64,000 nt of DNA from Clostridiales bacterium UBA6114 (GCA_002423435.1 DIWE01000028.1:1-64000); one strand, 5' to 3'; shown: positions 53,763 through 61,835, numbered from the stretch's first letter. Notes: a model not told the origin generated them from the sequence alone. Made by a program: numbers and translations.

Positions 53763-54722
53763 ATGAAAAAAGCAACGATTATTGCGATTTTAATTTTGGC
53801 GATGATGAGCTCAGTTCTGGCCGGGACTCTTGCAAACTATACCATTACCTTGGACGACGTTGCGTCCGGCAGCGTTGTCGGCAAGGAATTTATTTTTCTT
53901 GAGGACGGTACGGACACGTTCCAGCACGGCGTTAAAATCGCGCCGACGGAAACCGTCACTTGGCGTTTCGGCGTAAAGAATTATGACGGAAATGTTATCA
54001 CCGAGACCGATATGGAGTATGATCTGACATTTGACGTGCACGCGACCTCCGGTAAAAGTGCGATTGATCCCCTGATCGTGACGGTCAAGGACGAGGACGG
54101 CGACGTTGTCGACAGCGTCACCGGAGTCGGACTGATTCACGTGTCGGGTTCCTTCCCGCTTTCGGAGGACAGGCAAAGCGACGCCTACACGGTCGAGATT
54201 TACTGGCCGAGCAACGACGCCGTCGATATCGGTTACGCGGGCGGTAATTACGGAACCACCGTGGATGTTTCCGCGGTCGGAACGCAGGTCGCGTCCGGCG
54301 GAGGCAGCGAGGGCGGCGGAGGTGAAGAGGAAGAACCTCCCGCCGAGAGCGACGTCGCGGTCGTCTTTGATGCGACCAATACGTGGGGCGGCTCGAACAA
54401 TCAGTATGATTTCAGGGTCACAATCACCAACAATTCGGATCAGACGCTCGAAGACTGGGAGATGGAATGCCTGTTTTTCGAAGATATCTCCAGCTGCTGG
54501 AATGCCAATATGCAGCATGAAAATCTGACAACCGGCGAGCACCGGTTTAAGAATCCGCGTTATAACAATCCCGCAACCGACAGCATTGCGCCCGGCGCAA
54601 GCGTGGTCTTTACCGGTCAGGCTTACGGCGCGGGAACAAGCCCGATGTCAAATGTCAGGGTAAACGGCATAGAAGCGCAAATAACCAATAATTTCGGCGT
54701 CCAAAACACGTGGAGTCATTAA
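53763..54722 (+). CDS. TasA/camelysin-like matrix protein fused to a CBM2-like domain
   Basis: A 319-residue secreted protein. The signal segment (1-24) is followed by a TasA/CalY-type domain: YTITLDDVASGSVVGKEFIF parallels the start of the second secreted protein at 55701 and the SipW-processed family. A Gly/Glu/Pro linker (about 190-212) leads to a C-terminal domain of about 105 residues with NTWGGSNNQYDFRVTITNNS, conserved tryptophans and an APGASVVFTG end, like cellulose-binding CBM2. It would be a surface fibre or matrix subunit that also grips polysaccharide. The start at 53763 lies after the terminator. Regulation is by c-di-GMP through riboswitch 1. Confidence 0.82.
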   Translation: MKKATIIAILILAMMSSVLAGTLANYTITLDDVASGSVVGKEFIFLEDGTDTFQHGVKIAPTETVTWRFGVKNYDGNVITETDMEYDLTFDVHATSGKSAIDPLIVTVKDEDGDVVDSVTGVGLIHVSGSFPLSEDRQSDAYTVEIYWPSNDAVDIGYAGGNYGTTVDVSAVGTQVASGGGSEGGGGEEEEPPAESDVAVVFDATNTWGGSNNQYDFRVTITNNSDQTLEDWEMECLFFEDISSCWNANMQHENLTTGEHRFKNPRYNNPATDSIAPGASVVFTGQAYGAGTSPMSNVRVNGIEAQITNNFGVQNTWSH

Positions 54723-54763
54723 TAACAGCCTGACGAGCCTGCTTTCAAAAGGGGGGATGGAAG

Positions 54764-55318
54764 CTGAGAATAAAAATTTTAACAATCGTATTTCTCCTGT
54801 GCGCGATTTTAGTCTCGGCTACCGCCGGCACCCTTTCAAGCTTCAATATGGGGTCGGGAAGCAAAATAGGGGTTTCACCTGATACCGGCAAAATAGAGGA
54901 GCGCTATCGGGCCTATCAGGAAAGCCTGCTTTTGGAGCAGGCCAAAATGGACGCAGCATTAACCCCCGACCCGACGGAACCCGCCGAAGGGGACGCGGAG
55001 CCCGGTTCCGCAGCCGAGCCGGAACCCGGTACGGTACCCGATGCGGATTTGCCTCCCGAAAACGCCGATACTTCGGATCAAACTCTTGATGAGACCGCCG
55101 ATACCCCGGATCAAACTGCCGATGAGATCACCGACAGCCCAAATAACGATGGATCTTCGGCCCAACCCGACGGGTCTGCGCAGGCGGAAGGGAACGGGTC
55201 CTCCGATTCCGGCGGCGCCGGCGAAGACGAGCAAGACGTTCCGCGGCAAGCGGGCGATACCGGCGGGACGGAACAGAGCGTCCCCGATGGGGGTGCTTTC
55301 GGGACGGAGCCCCAATAG
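54764..55318 (+). CDS. Secreted acidic low-complexity protein with a CTG start
   Basis: A frame of 184 codons from a CTG at 54764, seven bases after GGGGGG. It begins with a signal-like hydrophobic stretch (LRIKILTIVFLLCAILVSAT) that resembles the TasA-family signal and ends AGTLSSF. The first ATG in frame, 54848, would lose the whole signal. From about residue 60 the protein is rich in Asp, Glu, Pro and Thr with imperfect repeats (DTPDQTADEITD). It matches no recognised family. It lies between the two TasA-like genes, so it may be a matrix filler or ion-binding component. An ATG in another frame at 54757 gives only about 40 codons. Confidence 0.6.
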   Translation: MRIKILTIVFLLCAILVSATAGTLSSFNMGSGSKIGVSPDTGKIEERYRAYQESLLLEQAKMDAALTPDPTEPAEGDAEPGSAAEPEPGTVPDADLPPENADTSDQTLDETADTPDQTADEITDSPNNDGSSAQPDGSAQAEGNGSSDSGGAGEDEQDVPRQAGDTGGTEQSVPDGGAFGTEPQ

Positions 55319-55527
55319 GAGCTTCTGTGTTATGAACGAATCACCGCAAACATTATATAAACATCAGAGCATTGCTTTCCGGCGGTTTAACCGCGGCAAA
55401 CATTGTCAAAACGGTGGATCCGCTGCATCAGCGGCGTTTTAAGGGGGGAAAAATCCGTATAGAAAACCTGCGAAAATAACCTTGATCAATTTTCCGCTAT
55501 GCTAGAATCAGTACAATAAAATCGGAA

Positions 55528-55608
55528 TGTAAAGGCAAAGCAGGCGAAAGCCTGTGGCGCAAAGCTATAGGGTCTAAGTCCTTTATGGATATGACAGCCA
55601 GTTGCCAC
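55528..55608 (+). ncRNA. c-di-GMP-I (GEMM) riboswitch 2
   Basis: GGCAAAGCAGG-CGAAA-GCCTG, GGCGCAAAGC and GGGTCTAAG repeat the riboswitch 1 core, with a G at the Vc2 G20 position (55535). It lies in the 382-base gap 55319-55700 and precedes the second TasA-like gene. The two aptamers are nearly identical over about 40 core bases but differ in their 3' parts. Confidence 0.93.
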
Positions 55609-55635
55609 TGCAAGTTATTTGCAAGTGGCTTTTTT
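55604..55635 (+). terminator. Riboswitch 2 expression-platform terminator
   Basis: GCCACT and GCAA (55604-55613) pair with TTGC and AGTGGC (55619-55629), with one bulged A, followed by six T. The first arm overlaps the riboswitch 3' end as in riboswitch 1. Confidence 0.88.
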
Positions 55636-55700
55636 ATTTACATAAAACGGAAACTCGTTTACGTAATAAAAAAGCACCTAAACAATTAGGAGGTCATTAA

Positions 55701-56318
55701 ATGAAAAAAGCACTTGTCGTCTTTGCGCTTGTTTTAGTAATCGCAGTTTCCATAGTCGCCGGAACCCTCGCAATGTACACCACGACAATCAGCGACCTCG
55801 CTTCCGGAAGCGTTGTCGCGAAAGAATTTGTATTCCTGGAGGACGGCCTCGACAGCTTTTCACAGGATGTGAAGATCGCCCCGTCGGAGACTACCGATCC
55901 CTGGACTTTCAGAGTGAAGAACTTTACCGGTGCAAATACCACAGACCATGGAACGGTTTCCCAGACCCCGATGAAAATGACCATCACTCTCGATGTCGGT
56001 AATATCGTCGGCGCGACGACTGGCACGGTACTCAGATCAGCCATTGGACCCCTCGTTGTTACCGTGAAAGAGGGCACCACCGAGAAAGTCAAATTTATCG
56101 GAACAGTTTCCGGAGAAGATGCGAACAACGGAATCGGCTCGGTCAGCTTTACTGACGACAACGCGTTTACCGCGGATCAGGCCTTAGTACATACATATAC
56201 CGTCACCGCCACTTGGCCGGACGGCACCCCCGTAGTTGACAATGCGAATATGAACCATGGTTCGTCGATCAAAGTCAGCGCAGTAGCAACCCAGATAACG
56301 CCGACGCCTGCTGGCTAA
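55701..56318 (+). CDS. TasA/camelysin-like secreted matrix protein
   Basis: A 205-residue protein behind AGGAGG. The signal segment (MKKALVVFALVLVIAVSIVA) is followed by LAMYTTTISDLASGSVVAKE and FVFLEDGLDSF, the same pattern as in the protein at 53763. It lacks the linker and CBM2-like domain. It fits the TasA/CalY family of biofilm fibre proteins released by a SipW-type peptidase, which is encoded next. It is likely the main fibre subunit, under control of riboswitch 2. The family call rests on pattern and context. Confidence 0.78.
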   Translation: MKKALVVFALVLVIAVSIVAGTLAMYTTTISDLASGSVVAKEFVFLEDGLDSFSQDVKIAPSETTDPWTFRVKNFTGANTTDHGTVSQTPMKMTITLDVGNIVGATTGTVLRSAIGPLVVTVKEGTTEKVKFIGTVSGEDANNGIGSVSFTDDNAFTADQALVHTYTVTATWPDGTPVVDNANMNHGSSIKVSAVATQITPTPAG

Positions 56319-56424
56319 TAAAGGGACTTATTGGTTAAAAAGCTGTCCTGCTAAAGGGCAGCTTTTATTTTTCAGCAGATGTGGTATGATAATAATACCT
56401 GAGAAATTGTCGGGGGGCGGCGCT

Positions 56425-56967
56425 GTGCGTGAAATTCAATATACAACGGATGAACAGATCGAAATGATGCGCGAGGAGCTCCGGCTGGCAAAGCAAAAGG
56501 CGGATAAGGATAATCGCAAAAAGACGGCGGAGTACCGGCGCGCCCATGCTAAAAAGCTGATAAAAAAAACGTTGGGGCTCCTTTCGTTCGGGATCATTGT
56601 TGTCGCGCTTTTATCGGTGCTCGTTTCCGTCCTGATGGCAAGGAGCAGAGGGGAAACGCCCAATCTGTTCGGCTATCAGCTTTATGTCGTGGAATCGGGG
56701 AGCATGTCGCCCACGCTTAAGGTAGGGGCCGTCATTCTGTCTGTACAGCCGAAGGATAAAGAGGCGCTTTCGGTCAATGACATCGTCACATTCAAGACGG
56801 GGAGCGGCGCCACGGTCACCCACAGGATCGTCGAGATCACAGAGGACGAAAACGGGCAGGTCAGGTATCGCACAAAAGGGGATAACCCAATAAATTCGCC
56901 GGACCTGGAGCTGCTCGATCCCGAGAGAGTGCTCGCGAAATTTATAGCAAAAATTCCTTTGACATAA
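56425..56967 (+). CDS. sipW: SipW-type (ER-type) signal peptidase I
   Basis: A 180-residue signal peptidase with a GTG start behind GGGGGG; an ATG at 56386 gives 13 more residues. A charged N-terminal region is followed by one membrane segment (about 50-72) and the catalytic domain. The Ser nucleophile lies in ESGSMSPT (Ser93) and the partner is the His in VTHRIVEI (His133), not a Lys, which marks the ER/SipW class that processes TasA-like proteins. GDNPINSPD is the family's third box. It probably cleaves the two TasA-like products. Confidence 0.9.
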   Translation: MREIQYTTDEQIEMMREELRLAKQKADKDNRKKTAEYRRAHAKKLIKKTLGLLSFGIIVVALLSVLVSVLMARSRGETPNLFGYQLYVVESGSMSPTLKVGAVILSVQPKDKEALSVNDIVTFKTGSGATVTHRIVEITEDENGQVRYRTKGDNPINSPDLELLDPERVLAKFIAKIPLT

Positions 56968-56991
56968 ATTGCATCAAAAAGGGGAGAGCCT

Positions 56992-57999
56992 ATGGCGCGC
57001 GCAAGATTCTCTCGCATGCAGCAGAAGGCGGCGGACAACGTCGTCCTGATGGAGAAGCTCTCGTCCAAAGAATTCTTCCTTGAGGATGGGGCAGACCCAA
57101 AGCCTGTGCTGGGTGAGATCGATCTTTCGATTCAAAAGGGACAGGTATGGGGCATAAACGGAAAATCGCTGTTTGAAATCAAGCTGCTCCTGGAGATCAT
57201 GGCAAACATCAAGCCCTATCGCGACGGGAAGTGCGTGCTGGTGGAACAGGGCATGATGCGTTTAAAGCGGATTATTCTGCCCCATATTTTTTATGTCGGA
57301 AGCCCGGGCATGGTTTACAACAACATGAACGTGCTGGAGTTTCTGATGTTTGCGACCGCGAAAAGCCGGGTGGACAAGGTGGAGCAGCAGGAGCAGATTT
57401 TTGAGTCGCTCATCAACATCGGCCTTAAAAATATTTCCCTTACGCCGCTTAACATGCTGTCAAAGGAACAAAAGGCCGTCATCATTCTGATTGTGGGCGC
57501 CTATTCGGGAAGTCAGCTGATCGTGTTCAATTTCCCCGATTACGACTTTGACGATGTGCTTCTGGGCGCGATGGCCAAAACCGCAAGGTTTATCACAAGC
57601 AAAGAAAAGACGCTGGTCGTCGGCACAAAAGACAGCAGTCTGATTGAAAAAGCATGCAGCCATACCGCGTTTTTGTTGGACGGCAGGATCTTTTTTCAGG
57701 GAACGGTAAAGGAGTTTCGCCTTACTTATGATAAGATTATGATCACCATATGGGATCAGAAGATTTCCGAAATGGCCGAAGCACTGGCCGCCGTGCTCCC
57801 TCAGTACCAATATGATATCCGGGATAAAAGCCTGGTTGTCTCTAATTTCGGCCCGGAGGAAAGCAACCCGAAGCTGGTCTATGAAAAAGTTGTTGAGGCG
57901 GGATTTGCCCCCGAGAAGGTCAGGATCAATCCGAAAAAAGTGCAAAATGCATGTGAGGAAATAATAAAGCAGTATGATTTACAAAAACAGCTACTTTAA
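56992..57999 (+). CDS. Degenerate ABC-type ATPase
   Basis: A 335-residue protein with the ABC ATPase layout but broken motifs. The Walker A position reads GINGKSL (54-60) without the full G-X4-GK-S/T, the signature reads LSKEQK, and Walker B reads IVFNFPDYD without the catalytic Glu. The segment LLDGRIFFQGTVKEFR matches the D-loop/C-terminal end of real ATPases. It overlaps the next membrane protein gene by 26 bases, so the two are a pair. It may bind nucleotide without hydrolysis or serve only as a scaffold. Confidence 0.75.
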   Translation: MARARFSRMQQKAADNVVLMEKLSSKEFFLEDGADPKPVLGEIDLSIQKGQVWGINGKSLFEIKLLLEIMANIKPYRDGKCVLVEQGMMRLKRIILPHIFYVGSPGMVYNNMNVLEFLMFATAKSRVDKVEQQEQIFESLINIGLKNISLTPLNMLSKEQKAVIILIVGAYSGSQLIVFNFPDYDFDDVLLGAMAKTARFITSKEKTLVVGTKDSSLIEKACSHTAFLLDGRIFFQGTVKEFRLTYDKIMITIWDQKISEMAEALAAVLPQYQYDIRDKSLVVSNFGPEESNPKLVYEKVVEAGFAPEKVRINPKKVQNACEEIIKQYDLQKQLL

Positions 58000-59395
58000 G
58001 AAGGAACTGCGGCAGGCCTATATCGAAAACCGAATCGGCTCGAAAAGAAAGGTCGCGTTTGCTTTTTTCCTCGGGCTTTTGTCCTTTGCGGTCTTTTTTG
58101 TCCTTCAGACGCTTGAGGAAAGCGTATTGTCCGACACCCTTCCCCAGGTAATGCAGCCAAGCTATTTCTCGACGGTTTATATTTATACCACTACGGCGTT
58201 TGTCATGAATGTGCTGTACTTTATTTTTTATTACGACTATCTGTCTTTTGCCGAGATCCGTAAAAACAGATGGTACCTGCTTTATAAGATGGGCTACAGG
58301 CCGCTCGCCATGATCTTTTCAAAGCTGTTCGCCTTTCTTTACTCGGTCTGGGCCGTCTATACCGCCGGATTTCTTTTTACGATCCTGCTGACGATTTTCT
58401 TAAAGTATAATTTTGTTTACACATACCTGCCGGCGCTGTACTTGGTCGGGCTCATCGACCTGATCGTGTTCGGCGTTGTCTCCATGACGGCCTCTCTTTA
58501 TATCCGGCAGAGGACAACCGCGAGATATTTTATTTTCTTTGCGGCAGTGGTGATCGCAGCGGTCCGCATCGCGTCGGGGTATTATTCGGTGACGTCGAAC
58601 AGAGTCGTGATGCAGGATTTTTTTGCCCTTTTTGATTTCAACAGGACGATGTTCCTGCCTTTTTCAGCCACTGTCGTGCTGTGGTGTTTGATCGTCTGTA
58701 TTCTCAGGGCGCACAGCGTGGCGCAGTATTACAGCATGCCGTACGATACCTACGGCTACGTGCTGCCGGAGGATAAAACCGTGGTCCGCATCGACGGGCG
58801 GACCGGCAAATTCGTCCCGATCGTCAACAAAGACAGATCGAAGATCCGCAGCAGGATCATAGACGCCGTTTCGACGGCTTTTTTGATTGTGTTTATCTGT
58901 GCGGCGCTTGCGTTTAATATTTTCGTTATTCTGATATCCACCTCCCAGCCAGGGAAAGAGGTGACGATCAGGGGGGTAATCCCATATATTTTCAAGTCGG
59001 ACACTATGGAGCCGACGATTATGGAAAACGACCTTGCCTATTTCAGAAGGGTTGACCTTTTTGAAGAAATCCATGTGGGGGAGGTTGTCCTTTTCCAGGA
59101 GGACAACGTGGTTTACGTCGAACGCGTGCTTTCAAGAAACGGAGATCAGTTTGACGTCGATATCGATTACTATCCGCCGATGGCGCAGCCCGACGCGATG
59201 AAGAAGACGGTCGCGAGGGATGCGATATACGGCGTCTACTCCCATCGCAACCGCTGGCTGGGCGCTTTGATCCTGTTCGCAAACACGATCTTCGGCAGAC
59301 TGACCTTTTTGCTTGTCCCCGCTTTTCTGCTGTTTTTCTATAAGCCGATACGGACCTTTTTTGAAAAGAACAAAATGCAAAACGATGAAGAATAA
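57974..59395 (+). CDS. Permease-like protein fused to a signal-peptidase-like domain
   Basis: A 473-residue protein. The first 245 residues have six membrane segments like an ABC-2 type permease. Another segment lies at about 299-322, and then a domain with the SipW order: YIFKSDTMEPTIMENDLAYF (340-356) and VVYVERVLS (379-387). The Ser of SGSMEPT is Thr344 and the His of THR is Glu383, so the peptidase site is probably dead. A final membrane segment ends the protein. With the degenerate ATPase it may form a transporter or a chaperone-like complex for matrix proteins. No named family is known to me for this fusion. Confidence 0.7.
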   Translation: MIYKNSYFKKELRQAYIENRIGSKRKVAFAFFLGLLSFAVFFVLQTLEESVLSDTLPQVMQPSYFSTVYIYTTTAFVMNVLYFIFYYDYLSFAEIRKNRWYLLYKMGYRPLAMIFSKLFAFLYSVWAVYTAGFLFTILLTIFLKYNFVYTYLPALYLVGLIDLIVFGVVSMTASLYIRQRTTARYFIFFAAVVIAAVRIASGYYSVTSNRVVMQDFFALFDFNRTMFLPFSATVVLWCLIVCILRAHSVAQYYSMPYDTYGYVLPEDKTVVRIDGRTGKFVPIVNKDRSKIRSRIIDAVSTAFLIVFICAALAFNIFVILISTSQPGKEVTIRGVIPYIFKSDTMEPTIMENDLAYFRRVDLFEEIHVGEVVLFQEDNVVYVERVLSRNGDQFDVDIDYYPPMAQPDAMKKTVARDAIYGVYSHRNRWLGALILFANTIFGRLTFLLVPAFLLFFYKPIRTFFEKNKMQNDEE

Positions 59396-59416
59396 AGATC
59401 TGTTTCAATCGAAGGG

Positions 59417-59448
59417 GGCGCAAAATGTATATTCATACATTTTGCGCC
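59417..59448. terminator. Hairpin between converging matrix and glycosyltransferase genes
   Basis: GGCGCAAAATGTAT at 59417-59430 pairs perfectly with 59435-59448 over the loop ATTC, extended by a further G/C stem. There is no long T run, so termination may be partial. It separates the gene ending at 59395 from the minus-strand gene ending at 59459. Confidence 0.7.
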
Positions 59449-59458
59449 TCCCCTTGTG

Positions 59459-60559
59459 TTATTCGGCTTCGGCCTCGGGCGCGGTTTTCCCGAGGCGGCC
59501 TTCGAAATATTTCCGGTTTTGCAGCACGGAAGGCGACCACGGCTTGATAGCGGCGGCTTTTTCGTTGAATTCGTACGCCTTTTGGTACTCGCCGAGCCGG
59601 TCGTAGCAAACGGCGCATTCGATGAACGGGATATATCCCCAATAGTCCTTCTGAATAAAGCCCCAGGAACTTTCCGGCATTTTAAGCGTCGACGCGAGCT
59701 CAAACCAGAAGGCGGCGCACCGATAGTTTTGCTGCTCCTTAAACTGGTAGCCGATCTGGCAGCAGATTTCCCCGCGCGGCAGATCGTACCGAAAGCTTTG
59801 GAACATTGTGGTGAGCGCCTCAAGCGGGCGCTTTTCCATCTGATAGCAAAAAGCCAGCGCGTGGCATGCGGAGATGTTGTCCTCAACCCAGCCAAGCCCG
59901 CTTTTTAAGAACATATTGAAATACCGGATGGCCTCCTTGAATTTTCCGTGGTCCTTAAGCTCTCTCGCATAGTAGTATGTCCCGCGGGGGGAGAGCATTT
60001 TACCGGAGCGGACAAGCTCCTCGTAAATTTTCAGGTTCCGGTCGGACGAGGTGCGCGCGATCTTTGCATGGGTGATCCCGATATCCGAGTTGACGATCCT
60101 CCCGGAGGTCTTTAAGAACTCGTGTACCGGCTCCATCCACAAAAAACCGCAGCTTCGCTTGGAAAGCCGTTCCCGGAAATAGGAAAAGGTGACGTTTCCC
60201 TTGCCGTCGAAGCCGACGTTGTATTTCATCATCACGGCGTCGACCGAAGGGTCCAGCGTCTCCTTCAGCACTTGAAATTTGACCCGGTCCTCCGGCTTTA
60301 TCACATCGTCCGCGTCGAGCCAGAGGATATAATCCTTTGTCGCCTTGCTGTAAGAAAAATTGCGCGCGGCGGAGAAATCGTTTATCCACTCGAAGTCGTA
60401 AACATTTTGCGTAAACTCGCCCGCGATCTCCTTGGTGCGGTCCTCTGAACCCGTATCGACGATGATAATCTCGTCCACAAGATCTTTTACGGAGTTTAAG
60501 CAGTTTGAAAGTGTCTTTTCTTCGTTCTTCACAATCATGCACAGGCTGATTGTCAGCAT
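59459..60559 (-). CDS. Family 2 glycosyltransferase with C-terminal TPR-like repeats
   Basis: A 366-residue protein. The N-terminal GT-A domain begins TISLCMIVKNEEKTL and has VDTGSEDRTKEIA and the metal-binding WLDADD. The C-terminal half is helical with TPR-like repeats (FKEAIRYFNMFLKSGLGWVE, EYQKAYEFNEKAAAIKPW). It resembles SunS-like and other cytoplasmic transferases that glycosylate proteins or peptides. It is transcribed toward the matrix locus, so it may decorate matrix proteins, though this is inferred. Confidence 0.87.
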   Translation of the reverse strand: MLTISLCMIVKNEEKTLSNCLNSVKDLVDEIIIVDTGSEDRTKEIAGEFTQNVYDFEWINDFSAARNFSYSKATKDYILWLDADDVIKPEDRVKFQVLKETLDPSVDAVMMKYNVGFDGKGNVTFSYFRERLSKRSCGFLWMEPVHEFLKTSGRIVNSDIGITHAKIARTSSDRNLKIYEELVRSGKMLSPRGTYYYARELKDHGKFKEAIRYFNMFLKSGLGWVEDNISACHALAFCYQMEKRPLEALTTMFQSFRYDLPRGEICCQIGYQFKEQQNYRCAAFWFELASTLKMPESSWGFIQKDYWGYIPFIECAVCYDRLGEYQKAYEFNEKAAAIKPWSPSVLQNRKYFEGRLGKTAPEAEAE

Positions 60560-60680
60560 GTCATCACATCCAAGACAGTTTTTTTCAGTCTATGCATTTC
60601 ATCCGCCGTTTGCGATTGACAGCCGGCTTTGCATTTTCCACGGCGGATGCGGACATGGTCCAAACCCGATATTAAAACAG

Positions 60681-60717
60681 CAAGAGAGGCGCTGCCGCCG
60701 CGGCAGCGCCTCTCTTG
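60681..60717 (-). terminator. Strong GC-rich terminator
   Basis: CAAGAGAGGCGCTGCCG at 60681-60697 pairs perfectly with 60701-60717. On the minus strand CTGTTTTAAT follows. It ends the small gene at 60727-60969. Confidence 0.85.
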
Positions 60718-60726
60718 CCGTTTTAC

Positions 60727-60969
60727 TCAGGAAAGGGATTGTATCGGGATTTTATTCAGATCCTCGACGATTTTATTGCGCCACGGCTCGCTCAGCACAT
60801 GCTCGATAAAGGCCGAAGAGCTCGTAAACGTTTCCGCCTGCCCGGAGTATAAGAGCTGCGTGCCCACATACAGCGGCTCGCCCGACTGGTCGGTCAGCAG
60901 ATATGTGTGCATGTCTGTAAAATCCCTGGTCAGGATTTTGTACATTTGATGTCTGATGGTAATGCACAA
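60727..60969 (-). CDS. Small hypothetical protein
   Basis: An 80-residue frame with a TTG start; an ATG at 60945 gives 72 residues and neither has a clear ribosome site. The sequence, for example HTYLLTDQSGEPLYVGTQLL, shows alternating beta-type and polar residues, no signal and no membrane segment. It is followed by a strong terminator, which supports it being a real gene. No family is recognised. Confidence 0.5.
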   Translation of the reverse strand: MCITIRHQMYKILTRDFTDMHTYLLTDQSGEPLYVGTQLLYSGQAETFTSSSAFIEHVLSEPWRNKIVEDLNKIPIQSLS

Positions 60970-61027
60970 AATAAAATCAAATAATTAGTAGACTTACCCA
61001 AAAATAGCGAAGAATGAGAAATGTTTA

Positions 61028-61080
61028 TTGACATCGGTATGTCGGGCGAATATACTGATCCCATAACTTGTCAGACGACT
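61028..61080 (+). promoter_or_regulatory. Promoter and GntR operator of the 61-kb cluster
   Basis: TTGACA at 61028-61033 and TATACT at 61051-61056 are exactly 17 bases apart. ACTTGTCAGACGACT lies at 61066-61080, just after the predicted start point. The same 15 bases recur at 61795-61809 before the next gene. The core TTGTCAGACGA fits FadR/GntR-type operators. Confidence 0.78.
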
Positions 61081-61103
61081 AATGAGTTTTTTGGAGGACG
61101 TAG

Positions 61104-61781
61104 TTGAGCCACGTGATCAAACGGACAAACGTAACGCAGGAAATTGCGCAATATATTATCAAGAACATAGAATCCGGCCATTGGGCGGAAGGGGACCGCA
61201 TTGAGTCCGAGACGCAGATGTGCAAAAAACTGGGCGTCAGCCGTGCCAGTGTCCGCGTCGCGATTCGCCAGTTTATTGCTTACGGCATGCTGGAAAGCGT
61301 GCAGGGCAAGGGTACTTTTGTGCGCAAGGCCAACGTCGTGCCGGGAATGTTCTCTACGGAGGACTGCGCAGATATCGAAAAAGTGATGCAATTTCGCGCT
61401 ACCATAGAAGGGGATGCCGCTTTTTACGCGGCCCAATATGCAACAAAAGAAGATATTCTCTGCCTGCGCGAGAATTTCCGACAGATGAGTCAAGCGGATA
61501 CATGCGGTGATCGGGAGTTAAGCTGGGAGTTTGACAAGCAGTTTCACAAAAAAGTGGCGGAAATTTCCCAAAACCAGTTTTATCTGGAGTCCATAGACAT
61601 GATGTTTCGCTCCACCGACAAGCTGCATTTCAAGATCATCGAGAACTTGGGCGTTCGATTCGCAAACTATTTCCATCCTGCGGTAATCAGTGCCCTCGAG
61701 AGCCACGACTGCGAAAAAGCGCGGCTGCAAATGCAGCGGCATTTGCAGGATTTTGTGGAGATGATCAAGATGAATCCATAA
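61104..61781 (+). CDS. GntR-family regulator, FCD type
   Basis: A 225-residue regulator with a TTG start six bases after GGAGG. The winged helix reads KKLGVSRASVRVAIRQFIAY; the C-terminal FCD domain starts near residue 90, with a possible metal-binding Asp/His set in SWEFDKQFHKKVAE. It is followed by an enolase-superfamily dehydratase and a TRAP receptor. It likely represses these and itself through the repeated operator and responds to a sugar acid. Confidence 0.9.
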   Translation: MSHVIKRTNVTQEIAQYIIKNIESGHWAEGDRIESETQMCKKLGVSRASVRVAIRQFIAYGMLESVQGKGTFVRKANVVPGMFSTEDCADIEKVMQFRATIEGDAAFYAAQYATKEDILCLRENFRQMSQADTCGDRELSWEFDKQFHKKVAEISQNQFYLESIDMMFRSTDKLHFKIIENLGVRFANYFHPAVISALESHDCEKARLQMQRHLQDFVEMIKMNP

Positions 61782-61794
61782 AATTTTTGAGCAA

Positions 61795-61809
61795 ACTTGT
61801 CAGACGACT
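61795..61809 (+). promoter_or_regulatory. Second GntR operator
   Basis: ACTTGTCAGACGACT at 61795-61809 is identical to 61066-61080. It lies 27 bases before the dehydratase start, so the regulator may control this gene separately. Confidence 0.75.
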
Positions 61810-61835
61810 GACATGTTTAATTTAGGGAGGATATC

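Noticed and set aside
55482..55508. Separate promoter for riboswitch 2 (TTGATC and TAGAAT)
   Set aside because: The two boxes are only 15 bases apart, too short for a convincing sigmaA promoter, so it is not listed as a feature; an own promoter remains possible.
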